Shown: positions 1-9,139 of the stretch, in pieces
How positions within the stretch are numbered: position 1 is the first letter of the stretch
Layout: each line of letters begins with the position of its first letter
DNA from: Planctomycetia bacterium
GTDB taxonomy: Bacteria; Planctomycetota; Planctomycetia; Pirellulales; JACPPG01
DNA length: 54,354 nt
Direction: 5' to 3'
Assembly (NCBI GenBank): GCA_016191115.1
Contig: JACPPG010000091.1
Location: forward strand, 1-54,354
The notes under the pieces: model-generated
The model's database searches: none
Seen by the model: only the letters and a program-made list of their open reading frames with translations
Told to the model about the DNA's origin: nothing
Made by a program: the position numbers and the translations under genes

Positions 1-1
1 C

Positions 2-139
2 ACCAACAAGAACTACGCCTTAAGCGCAGCGAGCCTCTACGCCGCCGCCGGCGCCCGCCGCGCCAGCGACGGCCGAGACCTCGGCGCCGACATCACCACC
101 CTCAACACCCTCACCGCCGGCGTCATCCTAGGAACGTAA
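2..139 (+). CDS. C-terminal end of a parallel beta-helix-type exported protein (cut by window edge)
   Basis: Only the last 45 codons are inside the window, open from the first bases to a TAA at 137-139. The translated tail contains NYALSAASLYAAAGARRASDG followed by GADI. The neighbouring minus-strand beta-helix gene ends with a very similar stretch (NDYALSPRSLYAAGRDRCATD, then LGVD), so the two proteins look like paralogues facing each other. In that family this segment follows the beta-helix coils. Function is inferred from the paralogue only; the N-terminal part lies outside the window. No terminator hairpin with a T-run is obvious after the stop. Confidence 0.6.
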   Translation, partial: TNKNYALSAASLYAAAGARRASDGRDLGADITTLNTLTAGVILGT

Positions 140-634
140 GAAGCCGCCACGGAGCGGGCCGATCCCACGACCCACTACGTCGCGGTGTAGCCCCAAAAGA
201 CGGCTTGTCCGGCGAGATTCCTCAATCCGGGGATTGTCAATATTACCCAATCGACGGAAGCGATTGCGTTGGACAATATCCGGCGAGGAGCCGAAGAATT
301 CTCATAGTTATGTGCCACTAAAACGAATCGGTTCCATCGGCCAAGCAGGTCGAAGAAACGGACCCGGAGTCGTGGGACATGCTTTCGCAGAATCTCGCTC
401 TCCCGGCGTTCCAAGGGGCGCTCGTCGGGAGTTGCGTCCGTGTGGATCGCAAGCGACAACCGAATTCGGCGCGAGACATGGTTCACTAACATATGTTCTG
501 CCTGCGCTGTTTTGTCACTTTGGCAAAGGACGGTCGACGCTGCGCCGAGGTTGGTTGCCGGATCGAGGGACCGGCCGGTGCGTTTGCAGTGTAGGCATGT
601 GGTGTCCGCGGTTGTAGCGGCCGCTCGCGAGGAG
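140..634. other. Intergenic, no gene recognised
   Basis: About 495 bases lie between the ends of two convergent beta-helix-type genes. Open frames exist on both strands, but their translations look like GC-rich shadow frames with no recognisable domain or ribosome binding site. I see no strong repeat or transcription signal. Confidence 0.5.
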
Positions 635-2392
635 TCACGATCGGCCGGACTGAACCGCGGCCACACGTTCCGCCACGCTCTTAAGAACCGCGCCATCCAC
701 GCCCAGGTTCTTCTTGTCGGTAGCGCAACGATCCCTTCCAGCGGCATAGAGGCTACGTGGGCTGAGCGCGTAGTCATTGCTCATGTAGGCAAGGAAGCCA
801 ATGTTCGCCTCCGTCATCGCGGTCCCAGTCCAGTTACCGGGTGGATAAGGGCCGTCGACACCTTCGCCGAAGATGGCATTGTGGTCAAATTGCGCGTTGA
901 CGTGCCAGCCTGTCGTCAATGTAACCAGTGGACTGGGACCGTTCGAGCCAGAAACGGCCCACGAGCCCCGGCTGCCTTGGAAGATGTTGTCGCGAAATAC
1001 GCTGTGGGTGATCATGCCGTAGACGCCCTCGTGGAAGATCGGGCTGTAAGCGTTCAAGTGCCCGCGGGGGCCACCGACCATCGTGTTGTGCGTGAAACGC
1101 AAGTGACTGGCTTTTTGCTCTGATCCGGTTGCAAATTTGTCGCTTGTGGCAAAAGACAATAGTAACCCCAATCCCGCGTTTTCCCCTTCAGTCCACCGGC
1201 CGACATTGCAGGCAAGGTTGTCGTGGAACCATACGCGCATCAGCGGTTGCGTTTTCCACAAGTCGTCGGCATTCGACAAGCGCAGCACGGTTCCCACGCT
1301 TTCCATCATGCAACGGCGGATTTCCACGTCGGCGACGCATACTGTTCCGTGCTCATCGCCACCGCCATTGCGCGGAGTGAGCACGAGAGCGTCTCCCTTG
1401 TGGCCGGCGGAGCGGCGGTTTGCCCACGAGTTTTGAAACACACATTCTTCGATAAGAACGCGCTTGGCATTCTTCAACTCGACGAGGTTCTTGATGGCTC
1501 GCAGCCATCCGTCGTAACTTGGGTCGTGGTCGTTCCAGGAGAGTGGTTTGTAGAAATAGTCGTTACGAAAGACGAAATCAGAGGGAGCAACGCCGAAGCG
1601 CGACGCCGTGCCGCCCGCCAGGAAATTCTCACCGGAGGCAACGAGGGTGCAGTTTTGCACAAGGTATCGGCTGCCGCCCATCCAGGTGACGATGGCATTA
1701 GCGTCGGCGGTCGTGTCATCCTGAAACTTATCGATCACGGAGTCGAGCACCGCCATGCCAACGGCATTCATCGAGATGCCCCAATTGTCGCGCTCTTTCC
1801 CGCCGCGCGCGCGGACGATGCAGCGGTCCAGAATGATGTCTTTCGGCAATTGCGCCGGCTGACTCGCGGCGTTGTTAAGATCGATTCCCTTGTAGCCGGT
1901 AGCGAAGATGCCGTATTGCGTTTCCCCAGCGGTCCGCCCGGACAGGAAGCGAATGCCGACGAAGCGGTAGTGGCTTGCGGAGAAGTCGATACCGGCGGCG
2001 ATTCCCCCTTCGGCCGGCCCTTTCAACGTCGCCATGTTCGGAATGTCGGCGTCGCTAATTCGTTTTCCCGGTGTTGGGAGGTTGACTGCGCGACTACTGA
2101 CGATATAGACCCAATCGTCGCCCGGCCCTAGATCGGGGAAACCGAAGCTACCTTGATAGGCGGCGCCGGCCGCCAATTGGATCACGTCGCCGCGCCGCAG
2201 GACATGGCCGTTCAATGCGCCTCCGGTCAGAAGCGCCGTCAGCTCGCTGGCATTCTTCGGCTCATGGACGAAACCGTTTGGAAGCGCATACGCCGGCGGG
2301 CTGTACTCGGTCGGCGGCGCCGGCGCGCCGCTCTTGTCGTGTTGCACCGCTGACATAACCAGCCATGCAACCAAGAGGAAAGTACTAGTCAT
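635..2392 (-). CDS. Secreted right-handed parallel beta-helix protein
   Basis: A 585-residue protein with a short hydrophobic N-terminus (MTSTFLLVAWLVMSAV) that looks like a signal peptide, then a Pro-rich linker. Residues from about 40 to 520 carry the Asn/Gly-rich repeating pattern of pectate-lyase-like parallel beta-helices (for example FVGIRF, DRCIVRA, IEECVFQNS, FTHNTMVGG, RDNIFQGS). Such proteins bind, cleave or epimerise polysaccharides at or outside the cell surface; no catalytic triad is clear, so the exact reaction is open. The ATG at 2392 is preceded on its strand by GGGG. It sits at the edge of the polysaccharide locus, beside a partial paralogue on the opposite strand, so a role in processing or holding that polymer is inferred. 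Confidence 0.75.
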   Translation of the reverse strand: MTSTFLLVAWLVMSAVQHDKSGAPAPPTEYSPPAYALPNGFVHEPKNASELTALLTGGALNGHVLRRGDVIQLAAGAAYQGSFGFPDLGPGDDWVYIVSSRAVNLPTPGKRISDADIPNMATLKGPAEGGIAAGIDFSASHYRFVGIRFLSGRTAGETQYGIFATGYKGIDLNNAASQPAQLPKDIILDRCIVRARGGKERDNWGISMNAVGMAVLDSVIDKFQDDTTADANAIVTWMGGSRYLVQNCTLVASGENFLAGGTASRFGVAPSDFVFRNDYFYKPLSWNDHDPSYDGWLRAIKNLVELKNAKRVLIEECVFQNSWANRRSAGHKGDALVLTPRNGGGDEHGTVCVADVEIRRCMMESVGTVLRLSNADDLWKTQPLMRVWFHDNLACNVGRWTEGENAGLGLLLSFATSDKFATGSEQKASHLRFTHNTMVGGPRGHLNAYSPIFHEGVYGMITHSVFRDNIFQGSRGSWAVSGSNGPSPLVTLTTGWHVNAQFDHNAIFGEGVDGPYPPGNWTGTAMTEANIGFLAYMSNDYALSPRSLYAAGRDRCATDKKNLGVDGAVLKSVAERVAAVQSGRS

Positions 2393-2452
2393 TTCGACCC
2401 CGTGTCATGGAACCCAATGGAACAAGCATGCAAGCACGGACGGCGGCAACTG

Positions 2453-2575
2453 CAGGAGAACTGCAAAGTCCGGGGTCTGGCGGTCAGGCACATTTTTCGG
2501 CCGAAGGTCCTTCGGAAGAATTGAGACCGCATGTGCCGAAAAATAAGCCAGACGCCGGACTTTGCAGTTCTCCTG
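2453..2575. mobile_element. Palindromic element family I, copy 1 (MITE-like, 123 bp)
   Basis: Terminal inverted repeats CAGGAGAACTGCAAAGTCC at 2453-2471 and GGACTTTGCAGTTCTCCTG at 2557-2575 enclose a second nested dyad with the core CCGAAGGTCCTTCGG. An 11-bp perfect direct repeat, GGCGGCAACTG, flanks it at 2442-2452 and 2576-2586, as expected for a target duplication. A second copy in the opposite orientation is at 25285-25407. There is no coding capacity. It lies between the beta-helix gene and a methyltransferase gene. Confidence 0.85.
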
Positions 2576-2800
2576 GGCGGCAACTGCCGTCGGGCCGCAC
2601 GTTGGCAATCGGAACGGACTTTCCGGCCGTCCGCCAGTGTACGGGAGGAATCGCCGGGAACCAATCCGGCGCATGCCGCGTCGTCCGGCAGGCGGCGGCA
2701 GCGCGCCGCTCTTCGCGCGTTTCGCGGCGCTCGCGGCCAGGACGGAGGGGACGTACAATCGTCACTATCGTCGATAGCTCAATCCAGGATTCAAGCGAGC

Positions 2801-3556
2801 ATGGGCGTAATCGGAGGGCAACTTGGCTACCGGCTCCTACGCCGCCTGAGTCCGGGACAGGGATTCGTCGGCGACGGTGAGGTGCTGTATGAAACGAAGA
2901 GCAAGCTGGACGTGTTTTTCGGCGATGCCATTCTGCCCGACCTTGTCGACAAGGTGGCGCTCGACTTTGGCTGCGGCGAAGGACGCGAGGTCGTGGAGAT
3001 CGCCCAGCGGGGAGCGCGCCAGGTCATCGGGCTCGACATTCGACAGCGCATGCTCAATGTCGCTTCGGAATGGGCCCGTCGGCAGGGGGTGAGTGACAAG
3101 TGCATTTTCTGCCAACAGACGAGGGCGAGGGCTGACACCATCGTGTCGTGCGACGCCTTCGAGCACTTCGATGACGCGGCGGCCATCCTGAGAATCATGG
3201 CCGGACTGCTCCTCCCTGGGGGGAGCGTGTGGATCACGTTCGGGCCGCCCTGGTTGCACCCGCGGGGGGGGCACTTGTTTTCCGTCTTCCCCTGGTCGCA
3301 CCTGGTGTTCACGGAACGGGCGCTCATGCGATGGCGCAGCGACTTCAAAGAGGATGGCGCCGCGCACTTCAACGAGGTGGAAGGGGGACTCAACCAGATG
3401 ACGGTCCGGCGGTTCGAGCGGATCGTGGCGGCAAGCCCGTTTCGCTTCGACTGGTTGAAGCTCATACCGATTCGCAAGGCGCGACGGCTACACAACCGGC
3501 TGACGCGGGAGTTCTTCACTTCGAGCGTCACCTGCCGGCTGGTGCTAAAGGTCTAG
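2801..3556 (+). CDS. Class I SAM-dependent methyltransferase
   Basis: A 251-residue protein with a Rossmann-fold methyltransferase core. The SAM-binding motif I appears as VALDFGCGEGREV near residue 50, an acidic residue after the second strand appears in VIGLDIR, and motif IV-like VSCDAFEHFDD follows. The C-terminal region (GGHLFSVFPWSHLVFTE) resembles methyltransferases found in sugar and O-antigen gene clusters. The frame is open further upstream, but that part runs through the palindromic element at 2453-2575, so the ATG at 2801 (with AGGA 13 bases upstream) is the sensible start. It is convergent to the amidotransferase gene and is the only plus-strand gene of the locus. O- or N-methylation of a sugar or its carrier is inferred. 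Confidence 0.8.
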   Translation: MGVIGGQLGYRLLRRLSPGQGFVGDGEVLYETKSKLDVFFGDAILPDLVDKVALDFGCGEGREVVEIAQRGARQVIGLDIRQRMLNVASEWARRQGVSDKCIFCQQTRARADTIVSCDAFEHFDDAAAILRIMAGLLLPGGSVWITFGPPWLHPRGGHLFSVFPWSHLVFTERALMRWRSDFKEDGAAHFNEVEGGLNQMTVRRFERIVAASPFRFDWLKLIPIRKARRLHNRLTREFFTSSVTCRLVLKV

Positions 3557-3703
3557 CAGCCTGGGGAAGCATACCAGGATGGTATTCCTCGCCAAGCTCG
3601 CAGCAAAGCTGCTCACGGCTCGCAAAATCGCGACTTGCATCGCGATTTTGGGATCGCATCCTGCGATCCACGCAGGCCGCGAAATACTTCCCCAGCCTGC
3701 TAG
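3553..3703. repeat. 151-bp palindromic element between convergent genes
   Basis: The ends are inverted repeats (CTAGCAGCCTGGGGAAGCAT from 3553 and ATACTTCCCCAGCCTGCTAG ending 3703) enclosing internal dyads. It begins at the stop codon of the methyltransferase gene and ends 28 bases before the stop of the convergent amidotransferase gene. No direct repeat flanks it, unlike families I and II. Confidence 0.7.
3624..3649. terminator. Bidirectional terminator-like hairpin
   Basis: A perfect 10-bp stem, AAAATCGCGA / TCGCGATTTT, with a 6-base loop. The A- and T-tracts at its ends give a T-run on either strand, so it could end transcription from both convergent genes. It lies inside the larger palindromic element. 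Confidence 0.5.
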
Positions 3704-3730
3704 CGTACGCCGGCGGGCGATGAAAGCCGG

Positions 3731-5617
3731 CTACAAAAGTCCGCGGCCAGCGGTCAAACGAAGTCTGCCGTGGTGCAGATGCCACCATCTGGTGAAGAAC
3801 AGAAACCACCAAAGCTGACTCTGTCGATCCCTGGTGCACGCCCAGTGCTCCCGGGCCAGCAGCCGCAGCTCTTCGATGTTGAAGAAGCCTGTTTCGCGGA
3901 TGGCCTTGTCGTTGAGCGCATCGGTCAACGCGGGCCGCAGCTCGTTTTGCAGCCACAAGTCGAGGGGGATACTGAACCCTTGCTTGCGAGGTTCGAGCAC
4001 CGCGGAAGGCAGGTCATTCGCGAAAGCGCGCCGCAGCATGTATTTTCGCAGTCGTCCACGGATTTTCCAATCATGCGGCAAGCGTGCCGAAAGCTCGACG
4101 ATGCGATGATCCAGAAACGGGGCTCTCACTTCGAGCGAATTCGCCATGCTCATCCGGTCGACTTTTGTGAGGATATCGTCCGGGAGGTAGTAGTGCATGT
4201 CAAAGGAGGTGTAGGGGAGCAGAGGATCGTCGCCGGAGGCGCGTTCAAAGGCCGGTCGGACCTGCCCGATCGTGGAAATATCGCCCAAGGTGGCAAGCAA
4301 GTCAGGGCTGAGGAACTCGCGGGCTTCGAGCTCCTGCGTGCCCACGGCGAAGAACTCGTCCTGGGACATTCCCAAGCTGCGGAACAACCGACGTCCTCGA
4401 GCCGAGCGAGGAAGACAGGCGTGAACCGCGCGGCCGCAAGAGCCGAGCACGCTTCGCGCGGCGGATGGCAGGCGCCATCGGCCAAGGATGCGCGAGTATC
4501 GATCGTACCCGCCGAAGCACTCGTCGCCGCCGTCGCCGGCCAGGGCCACGGTAACGTGCTCCCGCGTGAGCTTCGAGACGTAGTACGTCGGAACGGCCGA
4601 GGCGTCGCCGAACGGTTCGTCAAAATGAGCCGCCAAATCGTCAAGGACGTCGAGCGCGGATGGCCGGATCGTGAGCTCGTGGTGGTCGGTATCGTATCGC
4701 TCCGCCACCGCGCGCGCATATTTCTTTTCGCTGTACTGCTCTTCATCGAACGTGATGTGGAAGGTCTTCACCTTCTGGGAGCTGTGTTTCGCCATCAGGG
4801 CGACGATAATGCTCGAGTCGAGGCCGCCGCTCAAGAATGCCCCTAAGGGCACGTCGCTGACCATGTGCGAACGCACGGAATCGGTGAGCAGATCGCGAAG
4901 CCTGACTTGCGCTTCGTGCCAGGTCAGCCCGACGTCGATTCGGAAATCGAGGGTCCAGTATCGGTCCAGCGCGATGCGATCCTCGTGCACGACGAGCCTT
5001 TCGCCGGGCGCGAGCTGTCGGACGTCGGCGTAAATGGAATGCGGGTGCGGAATATAGCCGAGCGAGAAGTAATAGAGGACCGCCTCGGGATTGATGTCGA
5101 GCGGAACGTCTTGCACGCGAAAGAGGCACTTCAACTCGGAGCCGAACACAAGCCCGTCGGGAAGCCATGCGTAGTACAGGGGCTTCTGGCCCAAGCGATC
5201 GCGAACGAGAACCAGCCGCTGGACGCGACGATCCCACAGCGCGATGGCGAACATCCCGTTAAGGTGCCGCACAAAATCCAGGCCGTGCTCTTGGTAAAGA
5301 TGCAGAATCACTTCGGTGTCCGAGGATGTTCGGAATGTGTGCCCGCGCGCCGTAAGATCGCGCCGCAACTCTTGGAAGTTATATATCTCCCCATTGAAGA
5401 CGGTGACGAGATTGCGGTCTTCGCTGAACATGGGCTGCGCGCCGGTCTCCAAATCGATGATGCTCAAGCGGCGCATGCCTAGGCCCACATACCCATCCAC
5501 GAAGACGCCTTGGTCGTCCGGTCCGCGGTGGACGATCGTTTGCGCCATGCTCGCGACGACGTCCGGCGCGGCCGGCCTGCCGGTTCGGCTGTAACAAATG
5601 CCGCAAATACCGCACAT
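3731..5617 (-). CDS. AsnB-type glutamine-dependent amidotransferase (first of two)
   Basis: A 628-residue class II glutamine amidotransferase plus asparagine-synthase domain. The start was set at the ATG at 5617 because Cys2 (MCGICG) must be the N-terminal nucleophile after Met removal; the upstream in-frame extension would destroy this. IVHRGPDDQG and FNGEIYNF mark the glutaminase domain. SGGLDSS near residue 260 is the ATP-pyrophosphatase loop. The length is that of the amidotransferases found in exosortase/EPS loci, longer than the roughly 550-residue E. coli AsnB. Such enzymes in sugar clusters are thought to amidate uronic acid carboxyls (compare WbpS); that substrate is inference. It is the last gene of the minus-strand row, 23 bases after the sulfotransferase gene. 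Confidence 0.85.
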   Translation of the reverse strand: MCGICGICYSRTGRPAAPDVVASMAQTIVHRGPDDQGVFVDGYVGLGMRRLSIIDLETGAQPMFSEDRNLVTVFNGEIYNFQELRRDLTARGHTFRTSSDTEVILHLYQEHGLDFVRHLNGMFAIALWDRRVQRLVLVRDRLGQKPLYYAWLPDGLVFGSELKCLFRVQDVPLDINPEAVLYYFSLGYIPHPHSIYADVRQLAPGERLVVHEDRIALDRYWTLDFRIDVGLTWHEAQVRLRDLLTDSVRSHMVSDVPLGAFLSGGLDSSIIVALMAKHSSQKVKTFHITFDEEQYSEKKYARAVAERYDTDHHELTIRPSALDVLDDLAAHFDEPFGDASAVPTYYVSKLTREHVTVALAGDGGDECFGGYDRYSRILGRWRLPSAARSVLGSCGRAVHACLPRSARGRRLFRSLGMSQDEFFAVGTQELEAREFLSPDLLATLGDISTIGQVRPAFERASGDDPLLPYTSFDMHYYLPDDILTKVDRMSMANSLEVRAPFLDHRIVELSARLPHDWKIRGRLRKYMLRRAFANDLPSAVLEPRKQGFSIPLDLWLQNELRPALTDALNDKAIRETGFFNIEELRLLAREHWACTRDRQSQLWWFLFFTRWWHLHHGRLRLTAGRGLL

Positions 5618-5640
5618 GCGAAGGGGCTCTAAACCTAGGT

Positions 5641-6648
5641 CTAGACCGCGCCGACGGTAGCCGGCCGCTGGGTGTAACCGAAGCGATCGTTCAGTTCGCC
5701 GGCGACGCGCAGCGCGACATCCTGGTCCTTGCTGCCCAGCTCTGTCCGCCATCGCTCGTTCAACGCGACCTTAATGGTTCCGGCAAGACGCATTTCGTTG
5801 CCCAGAATGTGATGCCGGCTTGCGTCGAGTGTCTCCGGCACGTCCGCCGGTTGAACGCCAAGGAATGCGAACAACCGCGCCATCCAGACCCCTCGTTCGC
5901 AGCAAAGATCCTCGTAGCGAAGTTGGAAAACGCTATTCGTGGGCAGTACGGCCAGCAGTTGATCCGCCGCCGAATGATACCGTTTCCACACGGTCGCCGC
6001 CTCGCGTGCGTCGGCCTCTCTCTTTTGCATGGAAGAGTTGACAAAGGCCCTGACGTCGCGCACCATCCTGACGACGCGGATATTCATCCGGTCCGATTGT
6101 GACAGGTGAAAAAGCCGCATGAGAGATTTCGTGGCGTCAAAAAACACCCGCGTGTGAGTGCATTCAAGGATGGCCTGCATGAAGGTGATGCTCGCGGCAG
6201 TCGCTCGTTGCACCTTTCGTCGATGAACCGGCAGGGTGGATCTCATGAACCGGTGCAAGTGTTGGATCCATGGACGATCCGAGTACACGCTGAGCACTCG
6301 GTTGGCTATCGGATGCATATAGCGGTAGTCGTGAAGCCAGTTGTCGAACGACAGAGGAATGCCGCGCTCCTGGACGCTGTTCACGACCTGATTCCAGAAC
6401 GGACACGCGACAAGGGCCCGCCCGCAGGAACAAGGATATCGATCGACACCCATCCGTCGACTTTTCGGTGTTAGCGCAACCTCCCCAACGCTGGCGACAT
6501 CGGGATTCATGTCGACAAGGAAGCTGAGCAGCGTTGAGCCGCTGTAACTCGTTCCAACGAGGTAAGCAACCGGGATTGTGCTTAAGGCGGCCGGCGGGCT
6601 CCTTAGTCCCTCCTGTCCATGGCGCAGCGCGTCGGCATGTGTCAGCAT
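5641..6648 (-). CDS. PAPS-dependent sulfotransferase family protein
   Basis: A 335-residue protein with the sulfotransferase fold signatures. The 5'-phosphosulfate-binding loop VGTSYSGSTLLSFLVD lies near residues 31-46, and the 3'-phosphate-binding segment VRMVRDVRAFVNSS near residue 200. The C-terminus contains LRYEDLC, typical of the region that closes over PAPS. It would transfer sulfate from PAPS to a hydroxyl or amine, most likely of a sugar given the surrounding glycosyltransferases. It starts at an ATG 207 bases after the upstream gene, the largest gap in the row, so it could have its own promoter. No signal peptide is present, consistent with cytoplasmic sulfation before export. Confidence 0.8.
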   Translation of the reverse strand: MLTHADALRHGQEGLRSPPAALSTIPVAYLVGTSYSGSTLLSFLVDMNPDVASVGEVALTPKSRRMGVDRYPCSCGRALVACPFWNQVVNSVQERGIPLSFDNWLHDYRYMHPIANRVLSVYSDRPWIQHLHRFMRSTLPVHRRKVQRATAASITFMQAILECTHTRVFFDATKSLMRLFHLSQSDRMNIRVVRMVRDVRAFVNSSMQKREADAREAATVWKRYHSAADQLLAVLPTNSVFQLRYEDLCCERGVWMARLFAFLGVQPADVPETLDASRHHILGNEMRLAGTIKVALNERWRTELGSKDQDVALRVAGELNDRFGYTQRPATVGAV

Positions 6649-6855
6649 GGATCGAACTCAGGCCCCCTGACAAAGGGGCGAACAGGGTAGCGGCCTTTGG
6701 GAACCACCGGGGTGGTTTGTGCCTTGGATTTCGGCGGAACCTCATGTTACACCGTAGGTAGCGCGCGTACTCATCCGCAAGATACAGTCGACTAGTCTTA
6801 CGACAATGTAATCTCATGAAGCCGGGGGGGGTCTCATGTAACAGCGAAATCGTTC

Positions 6856-8271
6856 TTAACGTGCGACCGCGGCCATGTCGGCGTGCTGTTCCGGCGGCTG
6901 CCGCGCCGCACAAGTATCAAGAATCGAAGCTAGGTCGCCCGTCAGTTCGCGGCCGTTGAACTGGCACATTGCCTCCCGCCATCCGGTTCCCAGGTATTCC
7001 GCCGGTGTGTCAGCGAGCATGCGGACGGCCCGGGCAATGGCGTCGTCGTCCTCGGGCCGGACAACCTCGCCCAATCGGTACTGCTCGACGATGAGTGCCG
7101 TTGCCCCGCCTTGTTCCGCCAGCGCTAGCATCGGCCTGCGAAACGGCAGCATCTCGAACAGTTTGGCCGGGATCTGAAGGCTAGTGCCAGGTTGACAAAT
7201 GACAAAGATATCGGCCGCGGCCATACGCCGAATCGTATCGACGTGGGATAACTTTCCGTGCAGGACGACGCGGTCTTGTACTGCCAGTTGCTCAGCAAAT
7301 TGGCAAATGCGGTGACGCTGTTCGACGGAGCCGACCTGGTCCAAAACGACCGAAAAGCCGGCACGCGATAGCCGCCCGATGGCGATAATCAGGGGCAACA
7401 AATCGCGCCGGCCGTAGACCGAGCCGGGATGGCACAACCGCACGACGCGGTCCGCGCCGCGTTTTTCCATCGCGCGAAGCTGCTCGACTCGCTGCGCGAG
7501 CGCGGGATCGTAGCCGTTGGGAAGCACGACAAACTTATCCGGGCGCATGCCAGGATATGCCGCCACGAATTCGCTTTGAAGATCGGACGTGTTGAGAATC
7601 ACGCGGTCGGCGCGGCTAACGCACCGGTGTTCCAAATGCCGGTCGATGCCGTGGCGGATCGCGCTAGCGCGATATTTCTCCCATTGCGTTCGAGACCAAG
7701 GATCGCGGAAGTCGAGCACGAGCGGAAGGCCGGTGAGGCGCTTCACAGCCAGACCGACCAGGTGGCTCGTGTGCGGCGGCCCACTAGAGAAAATCACGTT
7801 GGGCTTGTGCTCGCGCACGAGCGACATCGCACCACGCAACGCCGGGAAAAGCCAGCCGACTTCCGAGTCGGGCAGGGCCAAATGCTCAACGAGGGCGCGT
7901 AGCTTTGTACCAGCCCGCGCGACCAGCCCCGTGCGGGCCGGCGGGCCGGCCTCCGCCTCGCATGGCGTCGTTGCATCGGCCGGACGTCGCCCGGCGGGGC
8001 CGTACGATAGGACCCGTTTGGCGAATTTGATGGTGGACTCGATCGGTCGAAGGACGCGGCTTCGGCGGATGACTATTCCGTCGGAGAATTCGCCAAGACT
8101 CTGGTCAATCGAGTCGCTTTCAACGCTGGCCGTGTCGACGGTAAGCACGAGCGGCTGCCAACCGAATTCCGGCAGGTAGCGAGCGAAGCGGCTCATGCGA
8201 AACGACCCGGATGCCGCCAGGGGCGGAAAGGGGTGCGCCAGCATGAGCACCTTTCGACTAACCCCACTCAT
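6856..8271 (-). CDS. Glycosyltransferase family 4 protein
   Basis: A 471-residue GT-B fold enzyme. The N-terminal acceptor domain begins VLMLAHPFPPLAASGSFRM, a typical GT4 start. IIFSSGPPHTSHLVG-type and DFRDPW segments follow, and the donor-binding half has the LPNGYDP motif near residue 250 and LFEMLPFRRPMLALAEQGG near residue 390. It transfers a nucleotide-activated sugar to a lipid-linked or growing glycan on the cytoplasmic face; donor and linkage cannot be read from sequence. It lies 69 bases downstream of the methyltransferase in the same direction. Confidence 0.8.
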   Translation of the reverse strand: MSGVSRKVLMLAHPFPPLAASGSFRMSRFARYLPEFGWQPLVLTVDTASVESDSIDQSLGEFSDGIVIRRSRVLRPIESTIKFAKRVLSYGPAGRRPADATTPCEAEAGPPARTGLVARAGTKLRALVEHLALPDSEVGWLFPALRGAMSLVREHKPNVIFSSGPPHTSHLVGLAVKRLTGLPLVLDFRDPWSRTQWEKYRASAIRHGIDRHLEHRCVSRADRVILNTSDLQSEFVAAYPGMRPDKFVVLPNGYDPALAQRVEQLRAMEKRGADRVVRLCHPGSVYGRRDLLPLIIAIGRLSRAGFSVVLDQVGSVEQRHRICQFAEQLAVQDRVVLHGKLSHVDTIRRMAAADIFVICQPGTSLQIPAKLFEMLPFRRPMLALAEQGGATALIVEQYRLGEVVRPEDDDAIARAVRMLADTPAEYLGTGWREAMCQFNGRELTGDLASILDTCAARQPPEQHADMAAVAR

Positions 8272-8340
8272 TGGCCTACGGCACTCATCCGTTCCGAGGA
8301 TGTTCGCAGCTACTTCTGATTGACCGCACAGCGAGCGACG

Positions 8341-9138
8341 CTACGCCGGCGTCCCCGCCTTTTCATAGACGCCGAGCAGGTTGTTCTCGGGATATCGAAG
8401 CCGTACCTTCCGGAGGACCCACCAAAGGGACAGTTCCAGGAAGCAGGAAGCGCGAAAGCGCTGGAACGTGCTGCAGTTATCGAGATAGGAAAAGGCGATC
8501 TCCGCAAAACCAGCGTCTTCAAACAGGGTGCGCAGCTGCCTTCTGGTGTTCATCTTGTAGACCGTGGGAAAGACGTCCTCTTGTTTGGTGCCCCATAGGA
8601 AGTGCGTGATGGGTTGATGGAGAGAAAACGGGATAATCGAGGCGGCAACAGAAACGGGCGACCAACGATTGGGCGTGAAAATCACAACCGTACCCCCGGT
8701 CGTCATAAGGCGGGAGAGCGACTCGACGGCTGGCTTTGGGTTTTCGATGTGCTCCGCAACCATTCGCAACGTGACCACGTCGAACTTGCGATCGCTTTCA
8801 TATTCATCAATGCGGCACTTGACTGCCTCGTACACGTACGGGTTGCTGGCGATGTTGTCGCTGGGATCCACACCGACGAGCAAGCCGCAGCGTCGCGAGA
8901 GGGCTTCGCTAAGGCGCTTATTGTCCGGGAAAATAGCCTTGCCACCACCGACGTCAAGCCATGAGCATCCCTCGGTAACGAGCTTGTCGACCGTCGCCTC
9001 GTACCAGGCCTCGCTGCCGAAGTAACCAAATCGATGCATCATTCGCACGCGCCATCCGTGCTTTCGGACGTCGCCATAGAGATCGTCGGAGTGCTTCTCC
9101 ATATCTTGACGCGTCGGCAGGACATTGGTCTTGCGCAT
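8341..9138 (-). CDS. SAM-dependent methyltransferase (sugar-type)
   Basis: A 265-residue methyltransferase with motif I as WLDVGGGKAIFPD, then LLVGVDPSDN and VVTLRMVAEHIENP (motif IV, post-I regions). The C-terminal part contains IFTPNRWSPVSVAASIIP, as in methyltransferases of EPS clusters. The frame is open 50 codons further upstream, but the ATG at 9138 lies one base past the stop of the O-antigen ligase gene and is preceded by GAGGTGA overlapping that stop, which points to translational coupling. Methylation of a sugar in the exported polymer is inferred from context. Confidence 0.8.
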   Translation of the reverse strand: MRKTNVLPTRQDMEKHSDDLYGDVRKHGWRVRMMHRFGYFGSEAWYEATVDKLVTEGCSWLDVGGGKAIFPDNKRLSEALSRRCGLLVGVDPSDNIASNPYVYEAVKCRIDEYESDRKFDVVTLRMVAEHIENPKPAVESLSRLMTTGGTVVIFTPNRWSPVSVAASIIPFSLHQPITHFLWGTKQEDVFPTVYKMNTRRQLRTLFEDAGFAEIAFSYLDNCSTFQRFRASCFLELSLWWVLRKVRLRYPENNLLGVYEKAGTPA

Positions 9139-9139
9139 T

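Noticed and set aside
175..777. Long minus-strand open frame at the left edge
   Set aside because: It overlaps the C-terminus of the beta-helix gene, has no recognisable domain and no ribosome binding site; its composition is that of a shadow frame.
2531..2800. N-terminal extension of the left methyltransferase
   Set aside because: It begins inside the family I element and is Arg/Ser-rich; the ATG at 2801 gives the usual fold boundary.
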